A program made the position numbers and the translations under genes. The notes beneath the pieces were generated by a model. That model searched no databases. It saw only the letters and a program-made list of their open reading frames with translations, and was not told the origin of the DNA. A stretch of 16,668 nucleotides of DNA, taken from NCBI GenBank assembly GCA_046484625.1, contig JAWOIO010000075.1, positions 1 through 16,668 on the forward strand, given 5' to 3'. This stretch comes from DASUAO01 sp046484625. Lineage in GTDB: Bacteria > Actinomycetota > Acidimicrobiia > IMCC26256 > PALSA-555. Position 1 is the stretch's first letter. Each line of letters opens with the position of its first letter. Shown in pieces: positions 8,150 to 16,000 of this stretch.

Positions 8150-8184
8150 CCCGCCACAATCCCCGAAACGGCGCCCGTGGCGGG
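8150..8184 (+). promoter_or_regulatory. Inverted repeat in the ftsZ leader
   Basis: CCCGCCAC (8150-8157) and GTGGCGGG (8177-8184) form a perfect 8-bp inverted repeat with a 19-base loop. Flanking TTT and, after a two-base bulge, GAAAA could extend the stem. No U-tract follows, so it does not look like an intrinsic terminator. It could be an RNA hairpin in the ftsZ 5' UTR or a protein-binding site. The rest of the 174-base ftsQ-ftsZ gap shows nothing further that I can name. Confidence 0.45.
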
Positions 8185-8234
8185 TGAAAATGGTGCAGTC
8201 GTGGCCGTCATCGCCGAGATCAGGGTGTGCAGGA

Positions 8235-9347
8235 ATGCTGGGTGATCCGCAGAACTACCTCGCCGTGATCAAGGTCGTCGGCGTCGGCGGTGGGGGCGGC
8301 AACGCCGTGAACCGGATGATCGACGCGGGGCTGAAGGGCGTGGAGTTCGTCGCGGTGAACACCGACGCCCAGGCCCTCCTCATCAGCGACGCCGACGTCA
8401 AGCTCGACATCGGGCGGCAGCTCACCCGCGGCCTCGGCGCCGGGTCCGACCCCGACGTCGGGCGCCAGGCCGCCGAGGACCACCGCGACGAGATCGAGGA
8501 GGTCCTCAAGGGGGCCGACATGGTCTTCATCACCGCCGGAGAGGGCGGCGGCACCGGAACGGGCGGTGCGCCGATCGTCGCGGAGATCGCCCGCAGCATG
8601 GGTGCCCTCACGATCGCGATCGTGACCCGACCGTTCAGCTTCGAGGGTCGGCGTCGGTCGGTGCAGGCCGACTCCGGGATCCAGCGGATTCGCGAGAAGG
8701 TCGACACGCTGATCGTCATCCCCAACGACCGGCTCCTCGACATCGCGGACGAGAAGTCGTCGCTCCTCGCCGCGTTCAAGCTCGCCGACGACGTGCTGCT
8801 CCAGGGCGTCCAGGGCATCACCGACCTCATCACGACCCCGGGTCTCATCAACACCGACTTCGCCGACGTGCGGATGATCATGGCGAACGCCGGCACCGCT
8901 CTCCTCGGCGTGGGCCAGGCGTCGGGCGAAGGTCGGGCACTCAACGCGGCACGCGCCGCGATCTCGAGCGCGCTGCTCGAGGCGAGCATCGAGGGCGCGC
9001 GGGGGCTCTTGCTCAACGTCTCCGGCCCGTCCGACCTCGGGCTGTTCGAGGTCAACGAGGCGGCCGAGATCGTCAAGGAGACGGCCCACCCCGACGCGAA
9101 CATCATCTTCGGCGCAACGATCGACGACGCGCTCGGCGACGAGCTGCGGATCACGGTCATCGCGGCCGGGTTCGACCGGTTCGAGGGCGAGCGTCCGGAC
9201 CTGCGCCGCTCGGAGTCGACCTCGCTCGGCCTCGACGACGACACGAGTGCGGCCGACAGTGCGTTCGGTGCCGATGTCGGCTTCGGCGGCCGCGACGGTG
9301 GCGACGACGAGGACGACGAGTTCGACGTCCCCGAGTTCCTGCGCTGA
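8235..9347 (+). CDS. ftsZ: Cell division GTPase FtsZ
   Basis: FtsZ is the tubulin-like GTPase that polymerises into the Z ring. The 370-residue protein starts MLGDPQNYLAVIKVVGVGGG, matching actinobacterial FtsZ N-termini (QNYLAVIKVVG), so the ATG at 8235 is well placed; only a weak AGGG nine bases upstream serves as Shine-Dalgarno sequence. The GTP-binding motif is GEGGGTGTGG with GGGTGTGG at residues 104-111, followed by TRPFSFEGRRR, the T7-loop region PGLINTDFADVRMIM, and an acidic Gly/Asp-rich linker. The C-terminal DEFDVPEFLR is the conserved peptide that binds SepF and other partners, and sepF is encoded downstream. The early glycine loop reads GGGGGNAVNRM, where mycobacterial FtsZ has GGGGVNAVNRM. 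The stop abuts pgeF. Confidence 0.98.
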   Translation: MLGDPQNYLAVIKVVGVGGGGGNAVNRMIDAGLKGVEFVAVNTDAQALLISDADVKLDIGRQLTRGLGAGSDPDVGRQAAEDHRDEIEEVLKGADMVFITAGEGGGTGTGGAPIVAEIARSMGALTIAIVTRPFSFEGRRRSVQADSGIQRIREKVDTLIVIPNDRLLDIADEKSSLLAAFKLADDVLLQGVQGITDLITTPGLINTDFADVRMIMANAGTALLGVGQASGEGRALNAARAAISSALLEASIEGARGLLLNVSGPSDLGLFEVNEAAEIVKETAHPDANIIFGATIDDALGDELRITVIAAGFDRFEGERPDLRRSESTSLGLDDDTSAADSAFGADVGFGGRDGGDDEDDEFDVPEFLR

Positions 9348-10084
9348 TCGAGCACGACCTCGCACCCGCGCGCGTCGTCTGGACCGACCGGGGTTCTGCG
9401 AACCTGGCGTTGCACGTCGACGACGACCCCCAACGGGTGCGCGCCCATCGGGAGCGGCTCGCTTCCTCGCTGCGCCTCCCGCCGCCCGCGACGTGGTGCT
9501 GGCTCGAGCAGGTCCACGGCGCCACGGTCGTGCAGGGTGACGCCGCGGTCGGCGTCGAGCCTCCGCCGCGTGCCGACGCCGCGGTCACGGCCACGCGAGG
9601 GCTCCCGTTGGTCGTCCTCACCGCCGACTGCCTCCCGATCGCCCTTGCGTCCGACGACGCGGTCGGGGTCGTGCACGCGGGTTGGCAGGGCCTGATGGCC
9701 GGCGTGATCGAAGCGGCCGTCGGTCGCCTGCGTGCAGTGGGGACCGGTGCCGTGCGCGCCGCGATCGGCCCGTGTGCCGGGCCTTCCCGTTACGAGTTCG
9801 GCCGCGTCGATCTCGACCGGGTGGTCGAGCGCCTCGGCGCGGAGGTCGAAGCGGCCACGAGCGACGGTCGACCCTCGCTCGACCTGCCCGGTGCCGCGCG
9901 GCGGGTGCTCGAGCATCTCGGCGTCGCCGCGGTGTGGGAGAGCGGCGTCTGCACCATCGCGTCGCCGGATCACTTCTCGTACCGACGCGAGGGCCGCACC
10001 GGTCGTCAGGCGCTCGTCGCCTGGATCCCCCCAGGACGGATCGGGGAACCGGATGAGGGAACCCGGATGAGGGAACCCGGATGA
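9347..10084 (+). CDS. pgeF: Peptidoglycan editing factor PgeF (YfiH/laccase-domain, cytoplasmic multicopper-like fold)
   Basis: PgeF-family (DUF152/YfiH) proteins remove misincorporated residues such as L-Ser from UDP-MurNAc precursors; some members act as purine nucleosidases. Predicted metal ligands are His57 (QVHGATVV), Cys95 (LTADCLP) and His110 (VHAGWQG), followed by AIGPCAGPSRYEF, GVCTIASPDHFSYRREG and GRTGRQA. Counting from 9347 gives 245 residues, the usual family size. The start is a problem: the first standard start in frame is TTG 9410, but codons upstream encode family-like residues (VVWTDRGSANLALHVDDDP), so translation should begin earlier, near the ftsZ stop, where only CTG (9344) or ATC (9347) exist. 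The start given is therefore inferred. The 3' end runs into a 14-bp tandem repeat that encodes the last residues (DEGTRMREPG). Position after ftsZ is typical of actinobacteria. Confidence 0.9.
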   Translation: MEHDLAPARVVWTDRGSANLALHVDDDPQRVRAHRERLASSLRLPPPATWCWLEQVHGATVVQGDAAVGVEPPPRADAAVTATRGLPLVVLTADCLPIALASDDAVGVVHAGWQGLMAGVIEAAVGRLRAVGTGAVRAAIGPCAGPSRYEFGRVDLDRVVERLGAEVEAATSDGRPSLDLPGAARRVLEHLGVAAVWESGVCTIASPDHFSYRREGRTGRQALVAWIPPGRIGEPDEGTRMREPG

Positions 10085-10122
10085 GGGAACCCGGATGACG
10101 GAACCCGGATGACGGAACCCGG
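10043..10122 (+). repeat. 14-bp tandem repeat spanning the pgeF stop and yggS start
   Basis: The unit GAGGGAACCCGGAT is perfect at 10055-10068, 10069-10082 and 10083-10096. A G-to-C variant (GACGGAACCCGGAT) is at 10097-10110, with degenerate copies at 10043-10054 (one C shorter) and 10111-10122. Each complete unit ends in GGAT followed by GA, so each junction creates ATGA, a combined start and stop. Because 14 is not a multiple of three, each unit shifts the frame; ATGs at 10067 and 10109 lie in the pgeF/yggS frame. The pgeF stop (10082-10084) and the yggS start (10109) both lie inside the array. Copy-number change would alter the pgeF tail and the spacing to yggS. Confidence 0.9.
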
Positions 10123-10825
10123 GGGGACGGACGGCGCGACGGTCGGCGAGGGCGTCGAGGCGGTGCGTGCCCGCATCGCTGCCGCAGCCGGCCGGGTCGG
10201 ACGTGATCCGGCTGAGGTCACGCTCGTCGCCGCGACGAAGACCGTCGACGCAGCCCGAGTGGCCGAGGCGGTGATCGCCGGTGTCGTCGACGTCGGTGAG
10301 AACCGCGCACAGGAGCTCGTGGCCAAGGCGCCGCTCGTCGCGGCCCGGCTCGAGGCGCTGCGCTCCCGAGCGCCGGCGGGAGCGTCGCCACTGCTGCCCG
10401 TGTGGCACTTCCTCGGGGCGCTGCAGCGGAACAAGGTCCGCAGCGTGGCCCCGTGGGTGTCGCTCTGGCAGTCGGTCGACCGGGTCGCGCTCGGAGCCGC
10501 GATCGCTCGCCAGGCACCGGGCGCCCGTGTCTTCGTCGAGGTCAACCTCGGCGGGGAGGACCAGAAGCCGGGGTGCCCGCCGGAGTCCGCGGGCGAGCTC
10601 TGTCGGGAGCTCGGTGTGCTCGGGCTGCACGTCGACGGCCTGATGGCCGTCCCCCCGAGGGGCGACGACACCCGGGGATGGTTCGCGACCCTGCGAGGTC
10701 TCGCCGGCGACCTCGGGCTCGCCGGCCTGTCGATGGGGATGAGCGACGACTTCGAGATCGCCGTCGAGGAGGGCGCCACCGTGGTGCGGGTCGGCCGGGC
10801 GATCTTCGGGGACCGGCCGGAGTGA
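10109..10825 (+). CDS. yggS: YggS/PROSC-family pyridoxal phosphate homeostasis protein
   Basis: Members of this family bind PLP on a single-domain TIM barrel like that of alanine racemase and control free PLP and amino/keto acid balance; no enzymatic reaction is firmly assigned. The 238-residue protein shows LVAATKTV with the PLP-binding Lys44, GENRAQELVAKA, WHFLGALQRNKVR, FVEVNLGGEDQKPG, GLHVDGLMAV, and the phosphate-binding C-terminus LSMGMSDDFEIAVEEGATVVRVGRAIFG. The family usually has GHLQ or GPLQ where this has GALQ. The ATG at 10109 lies in the last units of the 14-bp repeat; no clear Shine-Dalgarno sequence precedes it other than the repeat's own GGAAC or GAGGGA. It lies between pgeF and sepF, the standard actinobacterial order. 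Confidence 0.95.
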   Translation: MTEPGGTDGATVGEGVEAVRARIAAAAGRVGRDPAEVTLVAATKTVDAARVAEAVIAGVVDVGENRAQELVAKAPLVAARLEALRSRAPAGASPLLPVWHFLGALQRNKVRSVAPWVSLWQSVDRVALGAAIARQAPGARVFVEVNLGGEDQKPGCPPESAGELCRELGVLGLHVDGLMAVPPRGDDTRGWFATLRGLAGDLGLAGLSMGMSDDFEIAVEEGATVVRVGRAIFGDRPE

Positions 10826-10860
10826 CCCGTCGCCGGCGCGGTCCTGCGGGGGTCAGACGG

Positions 10861-10866
10861 TAGGAT
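10861..10866 (+). promoter_or_regulatory. Candidate -10 box (TAGGAT) upstream of sepF
   Basis: TAGGAT matches the TANNNT pattern and lies in the 92-base yggS-sepF gap, 51 bases before the chosen sepF start. No recognisable -35 element is present at normal spacing. A perfect palindrome begins two bases downstream, near the expected transcription start. The call rests on pattern only. Confidence 0.3.
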
Positions 10867-10867
10867 T

Positions 10868-10879
10868 CCCTCCGGAGGG
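10868..10879 (+). promoter_or_regulatory. 12-bp perfect palindrome CCCTCCGGAGGG before sepF
   Basis: The sequence CCCTCCGGAGGG equals its own reverse complement and directly follows the candidate -10 box. It could be an operator or a short RNA hairpin. It contains GGAGGG, an anti-16S-like sequence, but that is too far from the likely sepF start to act as its ribosome binding site (17 bases to TTG 10897, 38 bases to GTG 10918). Confidence 0.4.
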
Positions 10880-10917
10880 CGTGCCGTCTCCGTTCCTTGG
10901 TGCACGCGACAGATCGA

Positions 10918-11601
10918 GTGGCTTCACTCTGGCATCGGGCCATGGTCTACCTGGGCCTGCAGGACGACGATGAGTACGGCTACGACGGCTACGGCGCTGG
11001 CGCGCCCTACGCCGAGGGCTACGGCGGTGATCAGGGGCATCGGCCGCCAGCCGGACGCGCGGACCACAACGGGCCGGGGCCCGGACCCGACGACCCGTAC
11101 GGCGGCCCCCGCGCGTACCCCGAGCCGCGCGGCGGCGACGTCCGCCCGATCGGCAGCCCGGACCCGCGTTCGGTGTCGGTGCGTGAGGTCTCCGAGGGGC
11201 GAGGGTCCGACGGCCCCGGCGCCGGGTACGGCGAGCCGACCGTCCGCCCGATCCCACGCGACGAGCAGCCCAGCGGTGTCTCCGTGAGCCGACCCGGGGT
11301 CGTGCGCGCGGTGCCCACGACGGCTGGCACGGTGCATGTGGTCGAGCCGCGAGGGTTCAACGACGCCCAGCAGGTCGGCGACCGCGTGAAGGCCAACCAG
11401 GCCGTGATCCTGAACCTCCAGTCCAGCGACAAGGAGCTGCGTCGGCGCCTCATCGACTTCTCGAGCGGGTTGGCCTACGCCACCGGCGGCTCGATGTCGC
11501 GTGTCGCCGACGCCGTGTTCCTGATCTCGCCACTCGACGTGGAGATCTCCGAAGAAGAGAAGGACCGGCTCGAGGCCCGCGGCCTCTACCGGCGCGACTG
11601 A
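10918..11601 (+). CDS. sepF: SepF, FtsZ membrane anchor
   Basis: SepF binds membranes through an N-terminal amphipathic helix and bundles or tethers FtsZ filaments; actinobacteria lack FtsA and rely on it. I chose the GTG at 10918 because it gives MASLWHRAMVYLGLQDDDEY, which fits the family N-terminus; TTG 10897 and GTG 10900 are alternatives that add six or seven residues. The 227-residue protein has this N-terminal helix, then a long Tyr/Gly/Pro/Asp-rich disordered linker (about 25-135), then the folded SepF domain: VVEPRGFNDAQQVGDRVKAN, VILNLQSSDKELRRRLIDFS, SGLAYATGGSMSRVADAVFL and ISPLDVEISEEEK. It follows yggS and precedes yggT by nine bases, so yggT is probably co-transcribed. Confidence 0.92.
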   Translation: MASLWHRAMVYLGLQDDDEYGYDGYGAGAPYAEGYGGDQGHRPPAGRADHNGPGPGPDDPYGGPRAYPEPRGGDVRPIGSPDPRSVSVREVSEGRGSDGPGAGYGEPTVRPIPRDEQPSGVSVSRPGVVRAVPTTAGTVHVVEPRGFNDAQQVGDRVKANQAVILNLQSSDKELRRRLIDFSSGLAYATGGSMSRVADAVFLISPLDVEISEEEKDRLEARGLYRRD

Positions 11602-11610
11602 GCACCTGCA

Positions 11611-11853
11611 TTGGAACTCGTCTGCGGGCTCATCACCGTCTTCATCGTCCTGCTGTTCGCTCGGGCGGTGCTCTCCTGGTTTCCCATCCAGCCGGGGAGC
11701 GCGCTGATCCCCATCAACGACCTCCTCGCCCGGCTCACCGAGTGGGCGTTGCGACCCCTGCGGTCGATCATCCCTCCGGTCGGCATGTTCGACATCTCAT
11801 TCCTGGTGCTCACCTTCGGTCTGCTCATCCTGCAGCGGGCCATCTGCTCCTGA
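11611..11853 (+). CDS. yggT: YggT-family small membrane protein
   Basis: This 80-residue protein has two hydrophobic helices (about 4-24 and 60-77) joined by a loop with family features: FARAVLSWFPIQPGS, the LTEWALRPLRSIIPPVGMFD stretch and FDISFLVL. YggT proteins are small integral membrane proteins of poorly defined role, linked by context to cell division and osmotic tolerance. The only start that keeps the first helix is TTG 11611, nine bases after the sepF stop and with no clear Shine-Dalgarno sequence, so it probably depends on translation coupled to sepF. The sepF-yggT-divIVA order is typical of Gram-positive bacteria. Confidence 0.9.
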   Translation: MELVCGLITVFIVLLFARAVLSWFPIQPGSALIPINDLLARLTEWALRPLRSIIPPVGMFDISFLVLTFGLLILQRAICS

Positions 11854-11909
11854 GCCCTCGACGGAGCACGGTTCGTCTCCCGAGAGGGGCATCGGGCCAG
11901 CGCCGTCGC

Positions 11910-11915
11910 TAGCAT
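11910..11915 (+). promoter_or_regulatory. Candidate -10 box (TAGCAT) for divIVA, possibly leaderless
   Basis: TAGCAT fits TANNNT and ends eight bases before the divIVA ATG, the spacing expected if transcription starts at or next to the start codon. No Shine-Dalgarno sequence lies in between, which supports a leaderless transcript. No convincing -35 is seen (GGGCAT at 17 bases). The segment TAGCATTGGCCGCCATGGC resembles TATCCTTGGCCCCGTGGC upstream of ftsZ. Confidence 0.35.
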
Positions 11916-11923
11916 TGGCCGCC

Positions 11924-13015
11924 ATGGCTTCCATGGACGTGACCCCGCAGGAGCTTCGCGACATCGAGATCCGTGAGGCGTGGCGCGGCTACCACCGCGA
12001 CGACGTCGACGAGCTGTTGGAGCGGGCCGCCGCGACCATCGAGGATCTCGAGGCGGAGAACCACCAGCTCAGAGCCCGCCTCTCTCAGGCGCAGGCCGGT
12101 GGCTCGGCGCCCGCGCCGACCCGACAGCCCGCGCCGTCACCCCTCGCCCGGCCCGCGCCGGTCCCCGCGCCGGCTCCGGCCCCCGCGCCCGCTCCGGCCC
12201 CCGCGTCCGTACCGACCGGCGACGCCGACATCATCCAGCGCACCTTGCTCCTCGCGCAGAAGGCCGCCGACGAGGCCATCACCGACGCACGCCGCCGGGC
12301 GCAGGAGATCGTGGGCTCGGCCGAGGCGAAGGCGACGAAGCTCGTCGACGAGGCCGAGTCGAAGGCAGCCGAGATCGCCGCGGCCGAGCGGAAGAAGCTC
12401 GAAGAGGACATCTCGCGCCTTCAGAACGCGCGCGACACGCTCAACGCCGATGTCGACACGCTCGAGCGGTTCGAGCAGGAGTACCGCGAGCGGCTCCGCC
12501 GTGCGATCGAAGGCGAGCTGGATCTCCTCGCGCAGGCGACGGGTGTCGGGCAACGCCCCGAGATGTCGGCGATCGACCTCCCGCAGTCCAGCGCGCCGAG
12601 CCGCCCAGCCCCCACGATGCCCGCCCCGGTCGCGACGCCGGGCGTGGAGGAAGAGGACTCCTGGTCGGCGTCGCAGGAAGGTGCGGTCTCGGTCGGGGGA
12701 GCGCCGCCCGCCGGCGACCAGGATCCGACCCGGCATGTCGCCGCCGCGCCGCCCGCCGATTCATGGGACGCCGGTCCCGCAGGCGGGTGGACCGATGCGC
12801 CGACCGCGTCGGTGGTCGAGGACTCCGGTGACGTCCCCGTCATCGACGATATGGGCGACGGCTCCAGCCTCGACGACGATGCGTTCTTCGCATCGCTGCG
12901 AGAGGCAGTGCGCGACGAGGGCCCGCTCGACCGTGGCGGTCAGTCCGACGATGCCGCGTTCTTCGACCAGGAAGACACCGACGAGCACCGAGGGCTGTTC
13001 AAGCGCCGGCGCTGA
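11924..13015 (+). CDS. divIVA: DivIVA/Wag31-type coiled-coil cell-division and polarity protein
   Basis: DivIVA proteins bind curved membrane at poles and septa and recruit growth or division machinery. The 363-residue protein starts MASMDVTPQELRDIEIREAW; residues 1-50 form the membrane-binding DivIVA domain (GYHRDDVDELLERAAATIE followed by a short coiled coil). Residues about 56-99 are an Ala/Pro linker with a long alternating PA tract. Residues about 101-204 are a long charged coiled coil rich in Ala, Glu, Lys and Arg. The remaining tail (205-363) is acidic, Pro/Gly/Ser-rich and probably disordered, ending EHRGLFKRRR. ATG 11933 is an alternative start. It is the last gene of the cluster and converges on ileS with nine bases between stop codons. 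The N-terminus is divergent from Wag31, so the symbol rests on architecture and position. Confidence 0.88.
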   Translation: MASMDVTPQELRDIEIREAWRGYHRDDVDELLERAAATIEDLEAENHQLRARLSQAQAGGSAPAPTRQPAPSPLARPAPVPAPAPAPAPAPAPASVPTGDADIIQRTLLLAQKAADEAITDARRRAQEIVGSAEAKATKLVDEAESKAAEIAAAERKKLEEDISRLQNARDTLNADVDTLERFEQEYRERLRRAIEGELDLLAQATGVGQRPEMSAIDLPQSSAPSRPAPTMPAPVATPGVEEEDSWSASQEGAVSVGGAPPAGDQDPTRHVAAAPPADSWDAGPAGGWTDAPTASVVEDSGDVPVIDDMGDGSSLDDDAFFASLREAVRDEGPLDRGGQSDDAAFFDQEDTDEHRGLFKRRR

Positions 13016-13024
13016 GGTCGCCGG

Positions 13025-16000
13025 TCAGCCGACGACCTCCACGACGACGGGAATCTCGTCGTCGCCGATGTCGAGCACCGGCGCGCCATCCGGCGCCTCG
13101 GAGCGCGTGTGGATCGTGAGCCGTACCGCGAGCACCTCGCCTGCGATCAAGTCCCGGTGCTGGTCGGCAGCCGCGGCGACCGGGTCATCGACGTAGAGGT
13201 CGGCCGCGATCCGATCGGCCAGGGCGAGGTCCATGGACTTGCGGTGGTCGTTGAGCGCGCGGACCAGCTCGCGTGCGACGCCTTCGCCACGAAGCGCGTC
13301 GTCGACCGTCGTGTCGAGCGCGACCGCCACGCCGCTCTCCTCGGCCAGTACGAGGTGCTCGTGCGCTCGTGCCCGCACCTCCACGTCTTCCGATGACAGG
13401 GCGACCGACTCGCCACCGACGACCAGCGCGTACGTCCCGTCGCGATCGAGCGCGGCCTGCACGGCCGCCCCATCGACCTCGGTGAGTGCTGCCTTCACCT
13501 GCGGCATGAGCGGTCCGACCCGCGGTCCCAGGGCGCGGAAGTTCGGGACGACCGCGTACTCGAGGACACCGCGCATGTCCGTCACGAGCTCGATGACCTT
13601 CACGTTGAGCTCGGTCGCGACGACCGCGACCAGATCCTCGGGGATGTCCGTGCCGGATGGGAGATGCACGAGGGCGCGGGGGAGTGGCTGACGCACCTTG
13701 ATCTTGGCTTCGGCACGCGCGGCGCGGCCGAGCGCGACGACCTGGCGCGTCGTCGACATCGCGGCCTCGAGGTCGGGATCGAGAATCGTCGGGTCCGACG
13801 TCGGCCAGTCTGCGAGATGGACCGACTCCGACGTCAGGGCGAGGTTCGTCCACAGCTCGTCGGCGGTGAACGGGCACATCGGCGCCAGGAGCAGCGAGAC
13901 GGTGCGGAGGCACTGGTGCAACGTCGCGTGTGCGAAGCGATCCGACGACTTCCAGAACCGCGGCCTCGACACTCGCACGTACCAGTTCGAGAGGTCGTCG
14001 ACGAAGCGCTCGACGGCCTGGGCCGCCCGGAGCGCATCGAAGCGCTCGAGGGCGTCGGTCGTCTCCTCGACCGTCGACTGCAACCGCGAGCGGATCCACC
14101 GATCCAGGATGGGCTCGACCGGGCTGGGCTCGTTCGGGATGGGCTCGTCCGGGCTGGGCTCGTTCGGGCTCGTGCCGCCCGCGGTCTCCGGCTCCCAGCC
14201 GTCGAGGTTCGCGTAGGTCGTGAAGAAGTAGTAGGTGTTCCACAGGGTGCCAAGGAACCTGCGGGCGGTCTCGTCGATCATCTGGACGTCGAAGCGGCGA
14301 CTCGTCCACGGGGAGCCGCCCGCGAAGAAGAACCACCGCAGGGCATCCGCACCGCGCGACTCGAGGACCGACCACGGATCGACGACGTTCCCACGCGACT
14401 TCGACATCTTCAGGCCGTCGCGGTCGAGGATGTGCGCGAGGCACACGACGTCGCGATACGGCGTGCGTTCGAAGACGAGTGTGTTGACCGCCAGTAACGA
14501 GTAGAACCAGCCGCGTGTCTGGTCGATCGCTTCGCAGATGAAGTCGGCCGGGAACCGACGGTCGAACAGCTCGGCGTTCTCGAAGGGGTAGTGCAGCTGG
14601 GCGGCGGGCATGCTTCCCGAGTCGAACCACGCATCGAGGACCGGCTCGACGCGTCGGGCGACCGAGGTGCACTCCGGACACTGGATGGTGATCTCGTCGA
14701 TCGTGGGTCGGTGGAGGTCCATCCCGTCGAGGTCGCGCCCGGAGTGCTCGGCGAGCTCGGCGATCGAACCGATGCACGTGTCGTGTCCGTGGTCGACGCA
14801 CCGCCAGATCGGGAGCGGCGTGCCCCAGAAGCGGTCCCGGGAGAGGGCCCAGTCGACGTTGCCCTCGAGCCACTTCCCGAAGCGCCCGTGCTTGATGTGC
14901 TCGGGATGCCAGCCGATGGTCTCGTTCTCGCGCAGCAGTTCCTCGCGGCGCGCCGACGTCCGCGCGAACCAGGTGGGCTTGGCCCAGTAGACGAGCGGTG
15001 TGGCGCAGCGCCAGCAGTGGGGGTACGAGTGGGTGTAGTCGACGACTCGCACGAGCACGCCGGCGTCCGCCAGCTCGTCGATGATCTCGGGGTCGGTGTC
15101 CTTCACGAACCGCCCCGCGAACCGGGCGACATCGCTCGTGAACTGGGCCGCTGCGTCGACGGGGTTCGGGAGCGGCAGGCCCTCGAGCTCACCGATCTCG
15201 CGGTCGATCTCACCGAACGCCGGCGCGAGATGGACGATCCCGGACCCGTCGTCGGTCGTGACGAAGTCGGCGACGACGACGCGGCTCGCGCCCTCGTCGA
15301 GGGGCAGGTCGTCGAACGGTCGTCGGTAGTGGAGTCCGGCGAGGTCTCCGGGAGCGACAGGGCCGAGGACCTCGGCGTCGTCGCCGAGCACCGCCGTGAC
15401 TCGGTCGGCGGCGAGGACGAGATCACGACCACCGCCCGCGTCGCGCACGCGGGCGTAGGCCACGTCGGGTCCGACTGCGACGGCAACGTTCGAGAGGAGC
15501 GTCCAGGGTGTGGTCGTCCACACGAGCAGGTCGAAGTCGCGTCCGTCGACGGGGAACCGGACGAACACCGACGGTTCGGTGACGTCGGCGTAACCCTGGG
15601 CCACCTCGTGGCTCGACAGCGCCGTGCCGCACCGCCCGCAGTAGGGGACGACCTTGAACCCCTCGTAGACGAGGTCCCGCTCCCACATCGTCTTGACGTG
15701 CCACCAGACGCTCTCGATGTAGTCGTTGCTGAGCGTCCAGTACGCATCCTCGGTGTCGATCCACATCCCGATCCGCGAGGTGAGCGCCGACCAGTCCTCG
15801 ACGTAGCGGTGCACCGAGGCCCGGCAGCGCTCGTTGAACGCGGCGATGCCGTACTGCTCGATCTGGAGCTTCCCGCTGAAGCCGAGCTCTCTCTCGACCT
15901 CGAGCTCCACGGGGAGGCCGTGGCAGTCCCATCCACCCTTGCGGGCCACGTATCGCCCGCGCATGGTGTGGAACCGCGGGTAGAGGTCCTTGAACGACCG

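Noticed and set aside
8150..8184. Intrinsic terminator between ftsQ and ftsZ
   Set aside because: The stem is present but no U-tract follows, and it lies downstream of a candidate promoter, so a leader structure is more likely.
10043..10122. Could the 14-bp array be a small CRISPR?
   Set aside because: Units are directly adjacent with no spacers and are far too short for CRISPR repeats.
8255..10630. Long minus-strand ORF (791 codons) opposite ftsZ, pgeF and yggS
   Set aside because: Antisense shadow spanning three recognised + strand genes; no start context or domain.
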